Assembly (NCBI GenBank): GCA_946554445.1
Contig: CAMNSD010000004.1
Span: 99,889-163,888 of the forward strand
From: an uncultured Lachnospiraceae bacterium
GTDB taxonomy: Bacteria; Bacillota; Clostridia; Lachnospirales; Lachnospiraceae
Reading direction: 5' to 3'
Length of the DNA: 64,000 nt
The notes below the pieces were generated by a model. The model had not been told where the DNA came from and ran no database searches. It worked only from the letters and a program-made list of their open reading frames with translations. Position numbers and translations under genes: made by a program. Below, piece by piece: positions 34,630-44,906 of the stretch (the stretch's first letter is position 1; each line of letters starts with the position of its first letter).

Positions 34630-35397
34630 TCACATTACCCTTCCCATCAAACCTATAATCAGCACACTGGACAACTCGCACAGGCTTAAGAAATACCCCG
34701 CCAGATTTCCCGTGATACCACCAAACTGCTTCTTTGACATATAGAAATAATATGTCCATACCCACATAGCGGCCAGCGCCATCACCGCACCAATCACCGG
34801 TGACACCAGAATCAACCCTATAAAGCAGCCGCCCAGAACCAATACCAGCACCAGCCGCACCGCCTGTCTGTGTGCCGATGCCGCGATCATATAGGAAAGT
34901 CCCTCCTTATTCGCCTCCCGAAACCACACCAGGGACAAACCGCTCAAACATCTGGAAATCACAAAGCTGTAAGCTAAGAGCAGCAGATGGTCCGTGCGCC
35001 AAATCTGTGTCAGCCCCGCCGCATATAAGAAACAATATCCCACCAGCGAAATCACGGCAAAGGCGCTCACATGGGAATCCCTCAGACTTGCCAATTTCTT
35101 TTCCTTTTGGTCATAGGCATAAAGTGCATTGGCAGTATCCATAAATCCGTCCAGATGAATCCCCCCTGTCACAATCAGAGGCAGCACCGTTCCTGCCAGC
35201 GCAAAACATACCTGTCCAAAACCACAGGCTATGCAAAGTCTACCCCAGACATAAATAAGCCCCCCGATCACTGCGCCGATAACTGGGAAAAAACATAAGA
35301 CATATTTCATATTCTTCTGGTTTCGCTCAATCTTTGGCATGGGAATCCTAGAATATACGGAAACCGCAATGATAAAACTGTTAAATACTGCCTTCAT
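34630..35397 (-). CDS. cobS: Adenosylcobinamide-GDP ribazoletransferase
   Basis: A membrane enzyme that joins adenosylcobinamide-GDP with ribazole in the last steps of cobalamin synthesis. The protein is 255 residues with about six membrane helices. Key parts are IPMPKIERNQKNMKYVLCFF, GGIHLDGFMDTANAL (the conserved aspartates) and FGGITGNLAGYFLSLCEL. The last motif is usually GGxTGD; Asn replaces Asp here, which may matter for activity. No other cobalamin gene is adjacent; a truncated cbiD lies about 5 kb upstream. No cobalamin riboswitch is visible before it. Confidence 0.9.
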   Translation of the reverse strand: MKAVFNSFIIAVSVYSRIPMPKIERNQKNMKYVLCFFPVIGAVIGGLIYVWGRLCIACGFGQVCFALAGTVLPLIVTGGIHLDGFMDTANALYAYDQKEKKLASLRDSHVSAFAVISLVGYCFLYAAGLTQIWRTDHLLLLAYSFVISRCLSGLSLVWFREANKEGLSYMIAASAHRQAVRLVLVLVLGGCFIGLILVSPVIGAVMALAAMWVWTYYFYMSKKQFGGITGNLAGYFLSLCELSSVLIIGLMGRVM

Positions 35398-35484
35398 AGA
35401 TATATCTTCCCTCCGTTTTGTCCCGTATCAGCCATACTTTCAGATTTCCGTTTTTGCCCAGTACGGATTGATAACGATCAGACA

Positions 35485-36072
35485 TTATTTCATAACAAGT
35501 GTTACAAATTGGTCATAATGTTCCTTTTTAAACATAGTCCTATAAATGGCATCTACAGCCTCCCTTATTGGCAGCACCTTTGATTCTCCCAGCGGCCGAT
35601 ACAGGATACTGTACTCTACGCCGAATAATTCCGATTCTAATTTCGTCATCGTACAATTGCAGGACTGATAGAAAGCAATCCGCCTTTCTCGAATGACCTT
35701 CTCTTTCTCATTCCTTGCCTTGACAATCTGCTCCGCCTCAATATAAATACCATGAATCTTTGGCAGATTCTCCACAAAATACTTTGTCAAGAGCCCGAAC
35801 GCCTCATGTCCCAACCCCTGCCCTCTGCGCTCTTTCACAATGGCAAAATAATCCAACAGAGCACAGCTCATCTCTTCGCAGATAATGAGGACAGCATACC
35901 CGATCAGATCCGTTTCCTCATAGAATCCCAAGGTAAATCCAAATCCTTCTTTGACGCTTCTTTCAATATGACTGAGCGGCTTCAACTCTCCCGGCGGGAA
36001 ATCCGGCACCATGTAAGTTTGATAGACATGGCCAATCTCTTCCAAGTTCAGCCTTTTTACCTTATACTCCAT
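35485..36072 (-). CDS. GNAT family N-acetyltransferase
   Basis: A 195-residue acetyltransferase. The core is LGFYEETDLIGYAVL, ALLDYFAIVKERRGQGLGHEAF (the acetyl-CoA loop RRGQGLG) and KVIRERRIAFYQSCNC. The C-terminal 40 residues (LYRPLGESKVLPIREAVDAI) extend beyond the usual domain. The substrate is unknown. The start at 36072 lies 13 bases after the upstream membrane protein's stop. Confidence 0.8.
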   Translation of the reverse strand: MEYKVKRLNLEEIGHVYQTYMVPDFPPGELKPLSHIERSVKEGFGFTLGFYEETDLIGYAVLIICEEMSCALLDYFAIVKERRGQGLGHEAFGLLTKYFVENLPKIHGIYIEAEQIVKARNEKEKVIRERRIAFYQSCNCTMTKLESELFGVEYSILYRPLGESKVLPIREAVDAIYRTMFKKEHYDQFVTLVMK

Positions 36073-36084
36073 ACTGTTTATGTT

Positions 36085-36732
36085 TCACTCCTTCTCTCCC
36101 AGTCTTTTCCAGGGAGCAAACATACTCTCCCACCTGTCCTCCGGCACCAACGCCGCTTTCATAAACATTAGGGAAATTCTCATTTCCCATTTAAACTTTG
36201 CCCCGAAAGACATGCCCACTGTCTGTTTTTTCTTAAAAGAATAATACTGCACCATCTCCAAAACCGTCCACAGGAGAATCACCACAATCCCTGTGCCGAT
36301 GCAAAGGTCCGGAAGATCATAAGTGCCGCTGCCCCGGACATACAGATAATCCAATGTGTAAGGACTGTAAATTCTAGCTATCAGCCTGTACGCCATGACT
36401 GCTGCTTCTATATCCACAGCATACAGCCACCGCCTTCCTCCCGGCGTCTGAAAAAAGCGCGTCATGACATCCATGAAACGGAACAGATAGACCGCCATCA
36501 GGAAGGCCGCCAGATTTTCCAGAGACAGAAGCATCCTATTATAACTGATATCCCATCTGCCATGCAGCCAGCTGCCTGCCGTATTGTAAACAGGGGAAAT
36601 AGACATATAATTATTTAAAATAACAGGTGATTTGTTTAACAAATCATAGTTCATGTAAACTGCACGTTCTAAAATAATGAACAATAAAATCACCAGAACG
36701 CCGACCAACAAATGAGGGTATAATTTTTTCAT
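36085..36732 (-). CDS. Membrane protein of unknown function
   Basis: A 215-residue protein with at least four hydrophobic helices: HLLVGVLVILLFIILERAVY, LLSLENLAAFLMAVYLF, WLYAVDIEAAVMAYRLIA and CIGTGIVVILLWTVLEMVQYY. A cytosolic C-terminus with aromatic and basic residues follows. AAGGAAATTGT precedes the ATG at 36732. I do not recognise a family. It may be co-transcribed with the GNAT gene downstream. Confidence 0.6.
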   Translation of the reverse strand: MKKLYPHLLVGVLVILLFIILERAVYMNYDLLNKSPVILNNYMSISPVYNTAGSWLHGRWDISYNRMLLSLENLAAFLMAVYLFRFMDVMTRFFQTPGGRRWLYAVDIEAAVMAYRLIARIYSPYTLDYLYVRGSGTYDLPDLCIGTGIVVILLWTVLEMVQYYSFKKKQTVGMSFGAKFKWEMRISLMFMKAALVPEDRWESMFAPWKRLGEKE

Positions 36733-36792
36733 ACAATTTCCTTTTTCATGCATCTTCAAGATTGCTATTATTTATAATAACACATGCTGTCA

Positions 36793-38214
36793 TTAAATGT
36801 CATCCCTTCTGTCATACCCCTGTACATAAACAAACTCTCCGTTATCCCTGTCCATACGATAATCCCGGTCAAGAACCGCCTCCACAAAGTCCTGCCCGCA
36901 AGACTCCACCGGCACCACACGGATTCCCAACGCCTCTTCCACATCTGATACCGTCACATCATCCAGAAAAACCTGTTCCCCGCTTCGCAGCATATTGACC
37001 GGTATCAAAAGCGCCTCTCCCAAATCATCCCCTGCTATCTGTCTCTCTTTCAACTGGGCGATCAAATCCTGCCCCGTGACCAGCCCGGAAACGGTAATGG
37101 TCTCCCCGAAAAAATCATTGCGGATACCACAGACACCAATCTCAAGTCCCGGCCAGGCCGACATCATCTGTTTTGCCATCTCTTCCAATGTTGGACAGGC
37201 TAACAGTCCCGTTGCCATAGTCAACTTCCGTTTCAGTGTATTCTTGTCTTTTAAATAACAATCATTATTTATTAACATTTCATAGGAAGATGCAAATTCT
37301 TCCATCAACAGCCGCATCATACCCACGCCGTTCTCCAGCTGAATATAACCGTCATAGCGTTCTTCTTCCGGAAATTCCCGTTCCGCCAGAATATAGAACT
37401 CATCGCTGGCATGGATAAAATGCAGACCATAGGTATCATAACAAGTCTGCTGATAACGCTCAATCATATCCACAATCTGTCCTGCTTCTTCTTTGGTGAA
37501 TAAATCAATCGGGTATAATCCCTCCCGGAATCTGCTTATTCCCGCCGGCACCACCGACACACTGCGCATAAAGGGCAGATATGCCATCAAATCCGTGATA
37601 CTACGCTTAAGTTCCTCCCCGTCATTGACGCCCTTACAGCACACAATCTGTCCGTTCATCTCCACATGTCCTTCATAGAACTTCTGCAAAAACCGCAGCT
37701 TTTCCCCCGCAAACCGATTGTTAAGCATCTTACATCGCAGTTCCGGGTTGGTCGTCTGCACGGAAATATTGATCGGCGCAAGCTGCATCTCAATGATCCG
37801 CTCCACATCCTTTTCACTCATATTCGTCAGGGTAATATAATTGCCCTGTAAAAAAGATAATCTGGAATCATCATCCTTAAAATACAAGGTCTCGCGCATC
37901 CCCGGCGGCATCTGGTCGATGAAGCAAAAAATACACTTGTTATTACAAGAGCGATAATCACTCATCAGGCCATTCTCAAACTCGATTCCCAGATCGTCAT
38001 CGTACTCTTTATCAATCTCCAAAAGCCACTCTTCGCCATCCGGTTTGCGCACAAGCACTTCTATATACTCATCCTTAAGCAGATAGCGGTAGTCAAATAC
38101 ATCCTCTATTTCTTTGTCATTGATTGCAAGTAAAATGTCTCCCGGCGCAATCTCCATCTCCTGGGCTATGGAACCGGTCATGACCTCTTTTACGATATGT
38201 TCCGTTTTTTTCAC
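36793..38214 (-). CDS. DUF512 / radical-SAM-like protein with PDZ domain
   Basis: A 473-residue cytosolic protein. A PDZ-like N-terminus (SIAQEMEIAPGDILLAINDK) is followed by CNNKCIFCFIDQMPPGMRET at about residue 90, a Cys-x3-Cys-x2-Cys cluster of the radical-SAM type. LSFLQGNYITLTN follows, then the DUF512 domain, with EETYDGY-like (EERYDGYIQLENGVGMMR) and ATGLLACPTLEEM segments. It is widely conserved in Clostridia next to EngA genes; its biochemical role is not established. The start is 38214. Confidence 0.85.
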   Translation of the reverse strand: MKKTEHIVKEVMTGSIAQEMEIAPGDILLAINDKEIEDVFDYRYLLKDEYIEVLVRKPDGEEWLLEIDKEYDDDLGIEFENGLMSDYRSCNNKCIFCFIDQMPPGMRETLYFKDDDSRLSFLQGNYITLTNMSEKDVERIIEMQLAPINISVQTTNPELRCKMLNNRFAGEKLRFLQKFYEGHVEMNGQIVCCKGVNDGEELKRSITDLMAYLPFMRSVSVVPAGISRFREGLYPIDLFTKEEAGQIVDMIERYQQTCYDTYGLHFIHASDEFYILAEREFPEEERYDGYIQLENGVGMMRLLMEEFASSYEMLINNDCYLKDKNTLKRKLTMATGLLACPTLEEMAKQMMSAWPGLEIGVCGIRNDFFGETITVSGLVTGQDLIAQLKERQIAGDDLGEALLIPVNMLRSGEQVFLDDVTVSDVEEALGIRVVPVESCGQDFVEAVLDRDYRMDRDNGEFVYVQGYDRRDDI

Positions 38215-38297
38215 TGTCTGCTCCCTGTCATATTCCTATTGCAAAATCCTTCAACTATATCCTGCTTTCCAAATGTCAATTATATAACACATGGTAT

Positions 38298-39314
38298 TTA
38301 TTTCCAAATTTTATCCCTGCTGATTTCCCCAATCGAATAAGCCCCGCACATTTCCATGGTATCCCGCAGTTCCCCGGCAATCTTGTCCACATATGTTTTT
38401 ACGCCTTCTGCACCGGCTCCATACACTGCCGTTACAAAAGGTCTGGCTATCAACACACCGTCCGCGCCCATGGCCAGGGCCTTAAACACATCCACACCGG
38501 AACGGATGCCACCGTCCACTAATACTCTCATGGAACAGCCCACTGCATCCACGATACTTTCCAGTACCTCCGCCGTAGCCGGACACTGATCCAGTACTCT
38601 GCCCCCGTGATTGGATACAACAATTGCAGACGCTCCTGCTTTCTTCGCTTTCACCGCACCTTTGACTGTCATAATACCTTTGATGATAAAAGGAAGCCCC
38701 GCCTCCCGGATAATCTGCCCCATCTCCTCCACGGATTTTGCTCCCGCCGGCGGTTCCATATTCTTTAAAAAGGGCAGGCCCGCCGCATCAATATCCATTG
38801 CCACCGCATAGGCGCCGGCCTCTTTCACCAGAGTCAGTTTTTCCTGAATGGTCTCAAAATTCCAGGGTTTAATGGTAGGAATCCCCGCACCGCCTCTTTC
38901 TTTGATGGCAGCCGCTGCCGCCCTCACCACTTCCGGACTCGTACCGTCCCCCGTAAATGCCGCAATACCGGCATCCGCACAGGCGGCCACCAACACATCA
39001 TTATAGGTCATATCGTTATATTTATCCCCGTAATGCAGATTTACCGCCCCCACCGGGCCGGCAAAAAACGGATATTGAAAGTTCTTTCCAAACAAACGTA
39101 TGGAAGTATCCACCTCCTGTTTTTTGGTCAGCGTATCCATATTGACACGGATCTTCTGCCATGCCTCGTAGTTGCGTATGGCCACATCTCCTACGCCCTT
39201 AGCCCCCGGACCGGGAATCCTGTTACCGCAAGCCCTGCCGTTGCACACGGCACAAGCTTTACACACCTGTCCCATATTTGGTCTCGCCGCCTCCAATACC
39301 TCCTGATAGTTCAT
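38298..39314 (-). CDS. FMN-dependent alpha-hydroxy-acid oxidizing protein
   Basis: A 338-residue TIM-barrel flavoprotein of the glycolate/lactate oxidase family. The conserved SNHGGRVLDQ carries the catalytic His and a following Arg, and LVDGGIRSGVDVFKALAMGA binds the FMN phosphate. An N-terminal cysteine cluster, VCKACAVCNGRACGNRIPG, is typical of clostridial members and may bind a metal or cluster; plain oxidases lack it. In a strict anaerobe it probably acts as a dehydrogenase. AGGAAAGGAG precedes the ATG. Confidence 0.85.
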   Translation of the reverse strand: MNYQEVLEAARPNMGQVCKACAVCNGRACGNRIPGPGAKGVGDVAIRNYEAWQKIRVNMDTLTKKQEVDTSIRLFGKNFQYPFFAGPVGAVNLHYGDKYNDMTYNDVLVAACADAGIAAFTGDGTSPEVVRAAAAAIKERGGAGIPTIKPWNFETIQEKLTLVKEAGAYAVAMDIDAAGLPFLKNMEPPAGAKSVEEMGQIIREAGLPFIIKGIMTVKGAVKAKKAGASAIVVSNHGGRVLDQCPATAEVLESIVDAVGCSMRVLVDGGIRSGVDVFKALAMGADGVLIARPFVTAVYGAGAEGVKTYVDKIAGELRDTMEMCGAYSIGEISRDKIWK

Positions 39315-39341
39315 ACACTTTCTCCTTTCCTTCTCGTCCTT

Positions 39342-39929
39342 TTACAATTCCCGAAAAGGTATCATCGGCGGCATCTTAGCAAGATGCGGCCCAATCTGCT
39401 TCTCCATCCAGACCATATGATACCATCGGCCAAATTTATAGGCGCATTCGTGGAACTGTCCCACCATCCTGTATCCCTGTTTCTCATGAAAACGCACACT
39501 GTCCCTCGTCAGATATTCATCCTCTATTTCCGGATATGCAATACAAGCCGCCACGTTGACAATGTTCTGCCGCAGCAGCGTCTTCTCTAATTCCCGGTAC
39601 AATGCACTGCCAATCCCCCTGGCTTTCTGGTCCATACGCACATAGATGGAAGTCTCCACCGACCAGTCATAGGCTGGTCTCACATGAAGAGGCCCCACAT
39701 AGACATAGCCCAGGATTTCTTCCCCATCCACCGCCGCCAGATACGGATATCTTGCAAGTGTATGTGCAATCCGTTCAGCAAAATCTGCCACTGATGGCAC
39801 TTCATACTCAAACGTAACAGCTGTTCTCTTAATATAAGGGGCATAAATATCCAAAAGTGCCTGCGCATCCCTTGGTGTGACCGTGCGGATTCTTATACCC
39901 GCCCTGTCCAAACCTTTTATCTCTTCCAT
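39342..39929 (-). CDS. GNAT acetyltransferase, phosphinothricin acetyltransferase-like
   Basis: A 195-residue acetyltransferase of the Pat/Bar-like group. It begins IRIRTVTPRDAQALLDIYAP and contains TAVTFEYEVPSVADFAERI and YVYVGPLHVRPAYDWSVETS. The CoA loop is DQKARGIGSALYREL, and FHEKQGYRMVGQFHE with GRWYHMVWMEK completes the match. Enzymes of this group acetylate amino acid analogues such as methionine sulfone. The gene ends 27 bases before the flavin oxidoreductase start. Confidence 0.85.
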   Translation of the reverse strand: MEEIKGLDRAGIRIRTVTPRDAQALLDIYAPYIKRTAVTFEYEVPSVADFAERIAHTLARYPYLAAVDGEEILGYVYVGPLHVRPAYDWSVETSIYVRMDQKARGIGSALYRELEKTLLRQNIVNVAACIAYPEIEDEYLTRDSVRFHEKQGYRMVGQFHECAYKFGRWYHMVWMEKQIGPHLAKMPPMIPFREL

Positions 39930-40013
39930 CCTGTTTTTTCCATCCTATTTCTTTCATCTTACCTCTTCCATGTTGTCTTCCCTCTGCCTGTGGAACGATA
40001 CTGCAGCCTGCAC

Positions 40014-40628
40014 CTACAGCAGCTTTCGATGCAGCATGATCAATTCCTCCGCCCCCGGCGTCTTTCCCAACATTCCATAACGGTTAGAAAACACCAACGC
40101 CTCAACTTGTATCCGCGATCCGGCATAATCCGTGAGCACGCAGCCTACCCTTCGCATAAGCTGCGCCATAGCAGGCTGTAAAAAAGCCGTCATCCACAGT
40201 GCTTCCACCGCCTCATCCATCGTATTACAATACAACACTCTCTGGGAAACGCCTACATCTCCCCCGGCTAGAAGAACACAATCTGCCAACATCTCCATGC
40301 ATTCATCATTTGAGCGTTCATAGATATCCTGCATATCATTCACAAGCTGTATCATCTTACCCAGATGCCCTGCCAACAGCAGGCTGTTTATCCCCAATTC
40401 AGCAGCCATATCTATGGTCTCGCTGATAAAATCGCCACACTTCACCATATTTTCCAAGTTCAAATTCAGCTTGTCCGCAAGAACGCCTTCTCCGTAATTG
40501 CCAGGCGTGATAAGCAAGTCCTTCCGCCCTTGGGCGATGCATCGGGAAAGCTGTGCCTGAATCGCAGCTAGTTTTTCTTTCTGTATTACTTTTGACATAC
40601 CATGGTCATCCGCTTCTTTTATATTCAT
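40014..40628 (-). pseudogene. cbiD: Truncated CbiD (C-terminal half only)
   Basis: CbiD methylates cobalt-precorrin-5B in anaerobic corrin ring synthesis and is normally about 370-400 residues. This frame encodes about 204 residues that match only the C-terminal half: LLITPGNYGEGVLADKLNL, VKCGDFISETIDMAAELGIN, LLAGHLGKMIQLVNDMQD. The N-terminal domain with its RSGYTTGTCA motif is missing, and no good ribosome site precedes the possible starts (TTG 40640, ATG 40628). The frame has no internal stop. It is either a recent remnant or a shortened protein with another role. Confidence 0.65.
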
Positions 40629-40721
40629 CTTTACTGACAATATCTCTAGAATATTATAGGGGAAAAAGCCAAAAACGGCAACCTACAACTGGTTTCCATA
40701 TAAGAACTTTCCTAATCCTGA

Positions 40722-40754
40722 TAAAATAAAAACAAGGGAGGTAGACACCTCCCC
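40722..40754 (-). terminator. Terminator of the Rpn-family gene
   Basis: A perfect GGGAGGT / ACCTCCC stem with a four-base loop, followed on the minus strand by TTGTTTTTATTTT. It lies just past the stop of the nuclease gene. Confidence 0.8.
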
Positions 40755-40758
40755 GAAT

Positions 40759-41628
40759 CTATAAGTTTTCCTGTTTTCTAAATTGCTCCAAAGATTTCGC
40801 CCTGGCCGCCGATAAAAGCCATCTGTTCAAGGTTTCATCCTCTTTCTCGGCTTTTATCCTCTGTATCAGTTCCTGCGGAATTTTTCCCTCTTTGCTGATA
40901 TTTTGCAGCAAATGTATAATAGACTCCGCTTTTCCTTCCGCTCTTCCTTCATCCCTCACATACTCATCCTCGTCCCACCGGTCCCTCTTCGCCCGCCAAT
41001 AATCATCATATATCCAGCGCAATGTCCTGATCAGTCCCATCTGTCTTACCACCTCTGCCACGTCTCTCATCCTCCCATTCTGCTCTGCAATCTGGTCTAC
41101 TTCTTCCCGGCTGGTCGCATTGAATAACCGAATCCAATCATCTACTCTATCCCCAGTCAAGTCTTTTCCCAGTTCGATGATATGTATCTCCCATAGATCC
41201 GTCAGTTCCCTGCCCGTTTCATCACGCAGACGATAGACACTGTGATATTCCTCCGTATCCGAAAGAAGTTCAAAATCCACCAGACTGATACTGACACATC
41301 GGCGCAGTTTCCTGTATTTTTCTCCAATCATCAGGTCATCCGTGTACATCCTCGCCAAATAGTACAGTTTCCTTTGGGTGTAATGTTTCTGTCTGTACAC
41401 CTGCATCTCGATATCAATCTTGGTGTTGTCGTTAAGTACCAGCGCGATATCCATAATCCCCTGCTTCTGCCTCCGAAATGTCCTCCGCAGAAAAGGATTC
41501 GCCAGCCGCACCGACTTGATCTGTTCCAGCGGTATCCCCAGCACATCACTCAAAAACTGTTTCCTGACTTTTTCGTGGGCAAACAGCTCTTTAAACGCAT
41601 AGTCCGCCTTTAATGAAATTTTCTCCAT
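40759..41628 (-). CDS. Rpn-family PD-(D/E)XK nuclease / putative transposase-like protein
   Basis: A 289-residue protein of the recombination-promoting nuclease family (PDDEXK_2). It starts MEKISLKADYAFKELFAHEK; FLSDVLGIPLEQIKSVRLAN follows. The catalytic group is GIMDIALVLND and IDIEMQVYRQ (Asp, then Glu-x-Gln). The tail is rich in Arg, Glu and Gly (DEGRAEGKAE), as is usual. The start at 41628 has GGAGG at a short four-base distance. These genes are mobile and often present in many diverged copies; a tail fragment of another copy lies at the right edge of this window. Confidence 0.85.
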   Translation of the reverse strand: MEKISLKADYAFKELFAHEKVRKQFLSDVLGIPLEQIKSVRLANPFLRRTFRRQKQGIMDIALVLNDNTKIDIEMQVYRQKHYTQRKLYYLARMYTDDLMIGEKYRKLRRCVSISLVDFELLSDTEEYHSVYRLRDETGRELTDLWEIHIIELGKDLTGDRVDDWIRLFNATSREEVDQIAEQNGRMRDVAEVVRQMGLIRTLRWIYDDYWRAKRDRWDEDEYVRDEGRAEGKAESIIHLLQNISKEGKIPQELIQRIKAEKEDETLNRWLLSAARAKSLEQFRKQENL

Positions 41629-41923
41629 CTTTCCTCCCATCCGCAGGAGAAAATGGTATGGCTGCATCTCTGTCCGAACAGAACCAACTTAGGTACTTTA
41701 GAATCGCCTTCGGTACTTTCATGCGTCTGCCTGAAAACATTTCAAGTCTGCCAAAGAACCGCCCGTCTCAGAATCTCCTGCTTTTAAATGTAATTGGTTT
41801 GAATTTAAAAGCATAGATTTTCTGAAAAGTAAGAATGTTTGATTTGACACATTATTGTTATCTAGAAATTGTTATGCTTTGAGAGTATTATAGATGGCGC
41901 ATATAAATTTGTCAAGGCCGGAT

Positions 41924-41952
41924 TTGACAATTTCATCCTCTAACTTTATATT
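41924..41952 (+). promoter_or_regulatory. Sigma-A promoter of the GNAT gene at 42008
   Basis: A perfect TTGACA (41924-41929), 17 bases, then TATATT (41947-41952). The start codon is about 55 bases further on. The rest of the 380-base gap between the Rpn gene and this gene shows no other feature I can name. Confidence 0.75.
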
Positions 41953-42007
41953 GATACTAACCCCTGACAAACGATACCATAATTGCCACATAATAAGGAG
42001 GACCAGC

Positions 42008-42556
42008 ATGCAATATCCGGAACAATCTTTTATCGGCAAAAACGGCACTCTCTACTTATTAAGAAGTCCCCGAACCCAGGATGCACCGAAACTCATATCC
42101 TATCTGAAACAATCTGCCCAAGAAACCGAGCACGGAATCAGCTATCCGGAAGAACTGGATTTCAGTATCCGGGAGGAAGAAGACTTTATCCATAAATTTG
42201 CCCAGGACAGAACAGGCATTATGATTTCTGCCTTCGAGGGCGATACACTGGTAGGCAATGCAAGTCTCTCTGCCGTTCTTGACAAAAAGAAAACCCGTCA
42301 CAGGGCCACCTTCGGCATCGCTATCTTAAAGGATGCGTGGAACCAGGGCCTAGGCAATAAAATACTGTCAGAACTCATTGCTTTTGCCGCAAATACAGGC
42401 TATGAACAGATTGAACTGGAAGTCGTTTCGGATAACCAGCCGGCTGTCCGTCTCTATCAGAAACTGGGATTTGTTGTTTACGGTGAGCGTCCGCACTCTT
42501 TTAAACTAAAAAGCGGAAAATACAGCGACGAATTATTGATGGTATTAAAACTGTAA
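42008..42556 (+). CDS. GNAT family N-acetyltransferase
   Basis: A 182-residue acetyltransferase of the RimJ/RimL or spermidine-like group. It contains LISYLKQSAQETEHGISYPE, GDTLVGNASLSAV, KDAWNQGLGNKILSELIAFA (the CoA loop) and VSDNQPAVRLYQKLGFVVYG. The ATG at 42008 has AAGGAGG upstream; the long frame from 41894 starts inside the promoter region. It is a single-gene unit with its own sigma-A promoter. Confidence 0.85.
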   Translation: MQYPEQSFIGKNGTLYLLRSPRTQDAPKLISYLKQSAQETEHGISYPEELDFSIREEEDFIHKFAQDRTGIMISAFEGDTLVGNASLSAVLDKKKTRHRATFGIAILKDAWNQGLGNKILSELIAFAANTGYEQIELEVVSDNQPAVRLYQKLGFVVYGERPHSFKLKSGKYSDELLMVLKL

Positions 42557-42760
42557 CCATGCAAAAAACATCCATCCTAGCCGGCTGTCCTGCACTTTGA
42601 TGCATTTACGGCTCATTCAAGGAGTCTCTCAGGTAAACATAAGGTAACTTTATCGTTAAAATCCGAAAAAAATCTTTCCTGCTATTTATCACAGACTTTA
42701 TTTATATTAAACTTTACTATATTACAATTTGTTATAAAGGACACTACGGAGGAAATGACA

Positions 42761-44761
42761 ATGCACAGCCTAAGGACTAAATTTATCATTATCATCTGCA
42801 TTATCTGCATGATCTGTATCGGCCTAACCGCCGGAATCAGCTATGGACTGGCCTCTTCCATTATGATGGATTCCAGTGTAAAAAACGAAAGCCTTACTTC
42901 CAAAAAAGCTGCCCAGGAAATTGAAACATGGATGAACGTAAAAGGCGAATTTCTAAATACCGTCAGGGCTGATATAGAAATCCACAAAAATCTTGACTAC
43001 GATCAGCTGTGTGGACAAATGAAACAGCTTCTGGACAATTATAACGCAGATCATTGTATCTACGATATTTATTTTACATACCCCGACAGTAAAATGGCCG
43101 CGGGAAGCGGCTATGAATCGGACGGCACAGTGGACTTTACCGCCCGCAGCTGGTATGTGGCCGCCATGGAGCAGGACTCTCCTGTATATTCCACGCCCTA
43201 TCTGGATGTTGATTCCGGCAGGATTGTTATCACAATTTCCACAAAAGTAATCATAGACGGCAAGGCAGTCGGCGTACTGGCTGAAGATATTTTTGCCGAT
43301 AAGCTGATTGAAATCACCAACACGGTGGAAGTGCCTGCCAACAGCTACGCCATGCTGACTGACAGCCTGAACGGTGTGGTGGTACACCCCCATGAAGCGT
43401 ACGGCTATGTGGATGACGAACCGGTCAATCTGACACAGTTATCAGGAAATCCCTATGAAAAACTGGCTACTTCACTGGATGCAGGAAGCGTGGATGATCT
43501 GATATGGATTCAGGACTATGATGGTGTGACCAGAGGATTCGTATCCGCCCCGATACCAAGCTGCGGCTGGAATATCCATCTGGCAATTGATAAAAAAATC
43601 ATCAATCAGAACGTAATGACCATGCTGAAAGGCTTTTTGATCTCCGCCGTTATTTCCCTGGCTGTAGCGATTGCAATCATCACCCTGATCGTAAACCGGA
43701 TGGTACGTCCGATCAAAGTACTTGCCACAGCAGTGGATTCCGGCGACCTTTCCGTCGAAATCCCGGTAAACGGGAAAGATGAGATTTCCAGACTGGCACA
43801 GGGCTTCCGCAATATGGGACGCAAGCTGTCTGGCGTGTTACAGGCAGGAACCGACACCGTGCAAAACGTAGAGAACTCGGCGCAGACCTTTTCCCAATTG
43901 ACAGTATCCATCTCCGAAGGAGCACACCAGATCGGCCAAGACATGGAACAGATCACCCAGACTATGGACCGCCAGGAGAAAGATGTGCGAAACGGCCAGG
44001 CCGTCTTATCGGAAATCGGTGAACGTATCCTGTCCCTGGAAGAAAATTTCGAGAAAATGAACCAGATCGTATGCCATATGAATGCGCAGATGGAGAGCAA
44101 TGCCAAAGTGGCACAGAACCTGAAAGCATCCAGCGAGTCCAGTACCCGGGAAATTCAGTCTGTTTTACAGCAGATGCACGATCTTGGCGATTATTCACAG
44201 AATATTTCCCAGATGGTACAGGTCATTACGGATATCTCTGAACAGACCAACCTGCTGGCATTAAATGCCAGCATTGAAGCCGCAAGAGCAGGCGATTCCG
44301 GCCGCGGCTTCGCCGTCGTGGCGGATGAGATTAGACGCCTGTCCGAACAGACCAGTTCCGCCTCTGGTGATATCATTGAGATAGTCAACAATATTTGTAT
44401 GGGCATCCAAAAGGCCGTGGAAGATATCGAGCGGACCGGCGGCAGGTTCCATGAAAACATCGCCATCTCCGAAGAAGTACAGGATGTGCTCAACGCGGTG
44501 GGCGAATCCTTTGGCGCACTAGAAACCATGGAAGAAGAACTATCTAAATCCGTGGAAAAATTTGTGGAAGGCAAGGATATCATGAACCAGTCTTTCGGGC
44601 AGATTATGGAGACCAGCGGAGAATGTCTTTCCATCAGCTATCAGACAAAGGCTATTTCCCAGGAACAGACCAAAGCCGTGGAAGAACTGACGAAATGGTC
44701 CTCCGACTTAAACGCTCTCTCCGAGAAATTACAACAGGAGACTTATGAGTTTACTCATTAA
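42761..44761 (+). CDS. Methyl-accepting chemotaxis protein with dCache-type sensor
   Basis: A membrane chemoreceptor of 666 residues. The first membrane helix (about 9-30) and a second (about 288-310) enclose an outer double-Cache-type domain with [20 protein letters not shown] and [23 protein letters not shown] domain ([19 protein letters not shown]) and a long helical signalling domain follow, with the hairpin tip [20 protein letters not shown] and [14 protein letters not shown] that contacts CheA and CheW. The ATG at 42761 follows GGAGG by eight bases. Cache receptors often bind amino acids or organic acids; the ligand is not known. No che genes are nearby. Confidence 0.93.
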   Translation: MHSLRTKFIIIICIICMICIGLTAGISYGLASSIMMDSSVKNESLTSKKAAQEIETWMNVKGEFLNTVRADIEIHKNLDYDQLCGQMKQLLDNYNADHCIYDIYFTYPDSKMAAGSGYESDGTVDFTARSWYVAAMEQDSPVYSTPYLDVDSGRIVITISTKVIIDGKAVGVLAEDIFADKLIEITNTVEVPANSYAMLTDSLNGVVVHPHEAYGYVDDEPVNLTQLSGNPYEKLATSLDAGSVDDLIWIQDYDGVTRGFVSAPIPSCGWNIHLAIDKKIINQNVMTMLKGFLISAVISLAVAIAIITLIVNRMVRPIKVLATAVDSGDLSVEIPVNGKDEISRLAQGFRNMGRKLSGVLQAGTDTVQNVENSAQTFSQLTVSISEGAHQIGQDMEQITQTMDRQEKDVRNGQAVLSEIGERILSLEENFEKMNQIVCHMNAQMESNAKVAQNLKASSESSTREIQSVLQQMHDLGDYSQNISQMVQVITDISEQTNLLALNASIEAARAGDSGRGFAVVADEIRRLSEQTSSASGDIIEIVNNICMGIQKAVEDIERTGGRFHENIAISEEVQDVLNAVGESFGALETMEEELSKSVEKFVEGKDIMNQSFGQIMETSGECLSISYQTKAISQEQTKAVEELTKWSSDLNALSEKLQQETYEFTH

Positions 44762-44817
44762 GGAAATTTTTAAATTTTCCATGAGAGATACAAACGCTGC
44801 ACAGGAATATCTGTTTC

Positions 44818-44850
44818 AAAAAGGCGCTTCACACAAGAAGACGCCTTTTT
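44818..44850 (+). terminator. Terminator of the chemoreceptor gene
   Basis: AAAAAGGCGCTTC pairs with GAAGACGCCTTTTT around a short loop, ending in a T-run: a symmetrical intrinsic terminator about 60 bases past the stop. Confidence 0.85.
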
Positions 44851-44906
44851 AATATGGATAAAATAATAACTTCAACTCTCTGGAGAGAATATCCCCTGAT
44901 ATTAAT

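Noticed and set aside
35398..35484. Cobalamin riboswitch before cobS
   Set aside because: The gap is under 90 bases and I could not find a B12-box-like sequence or room for the fold.
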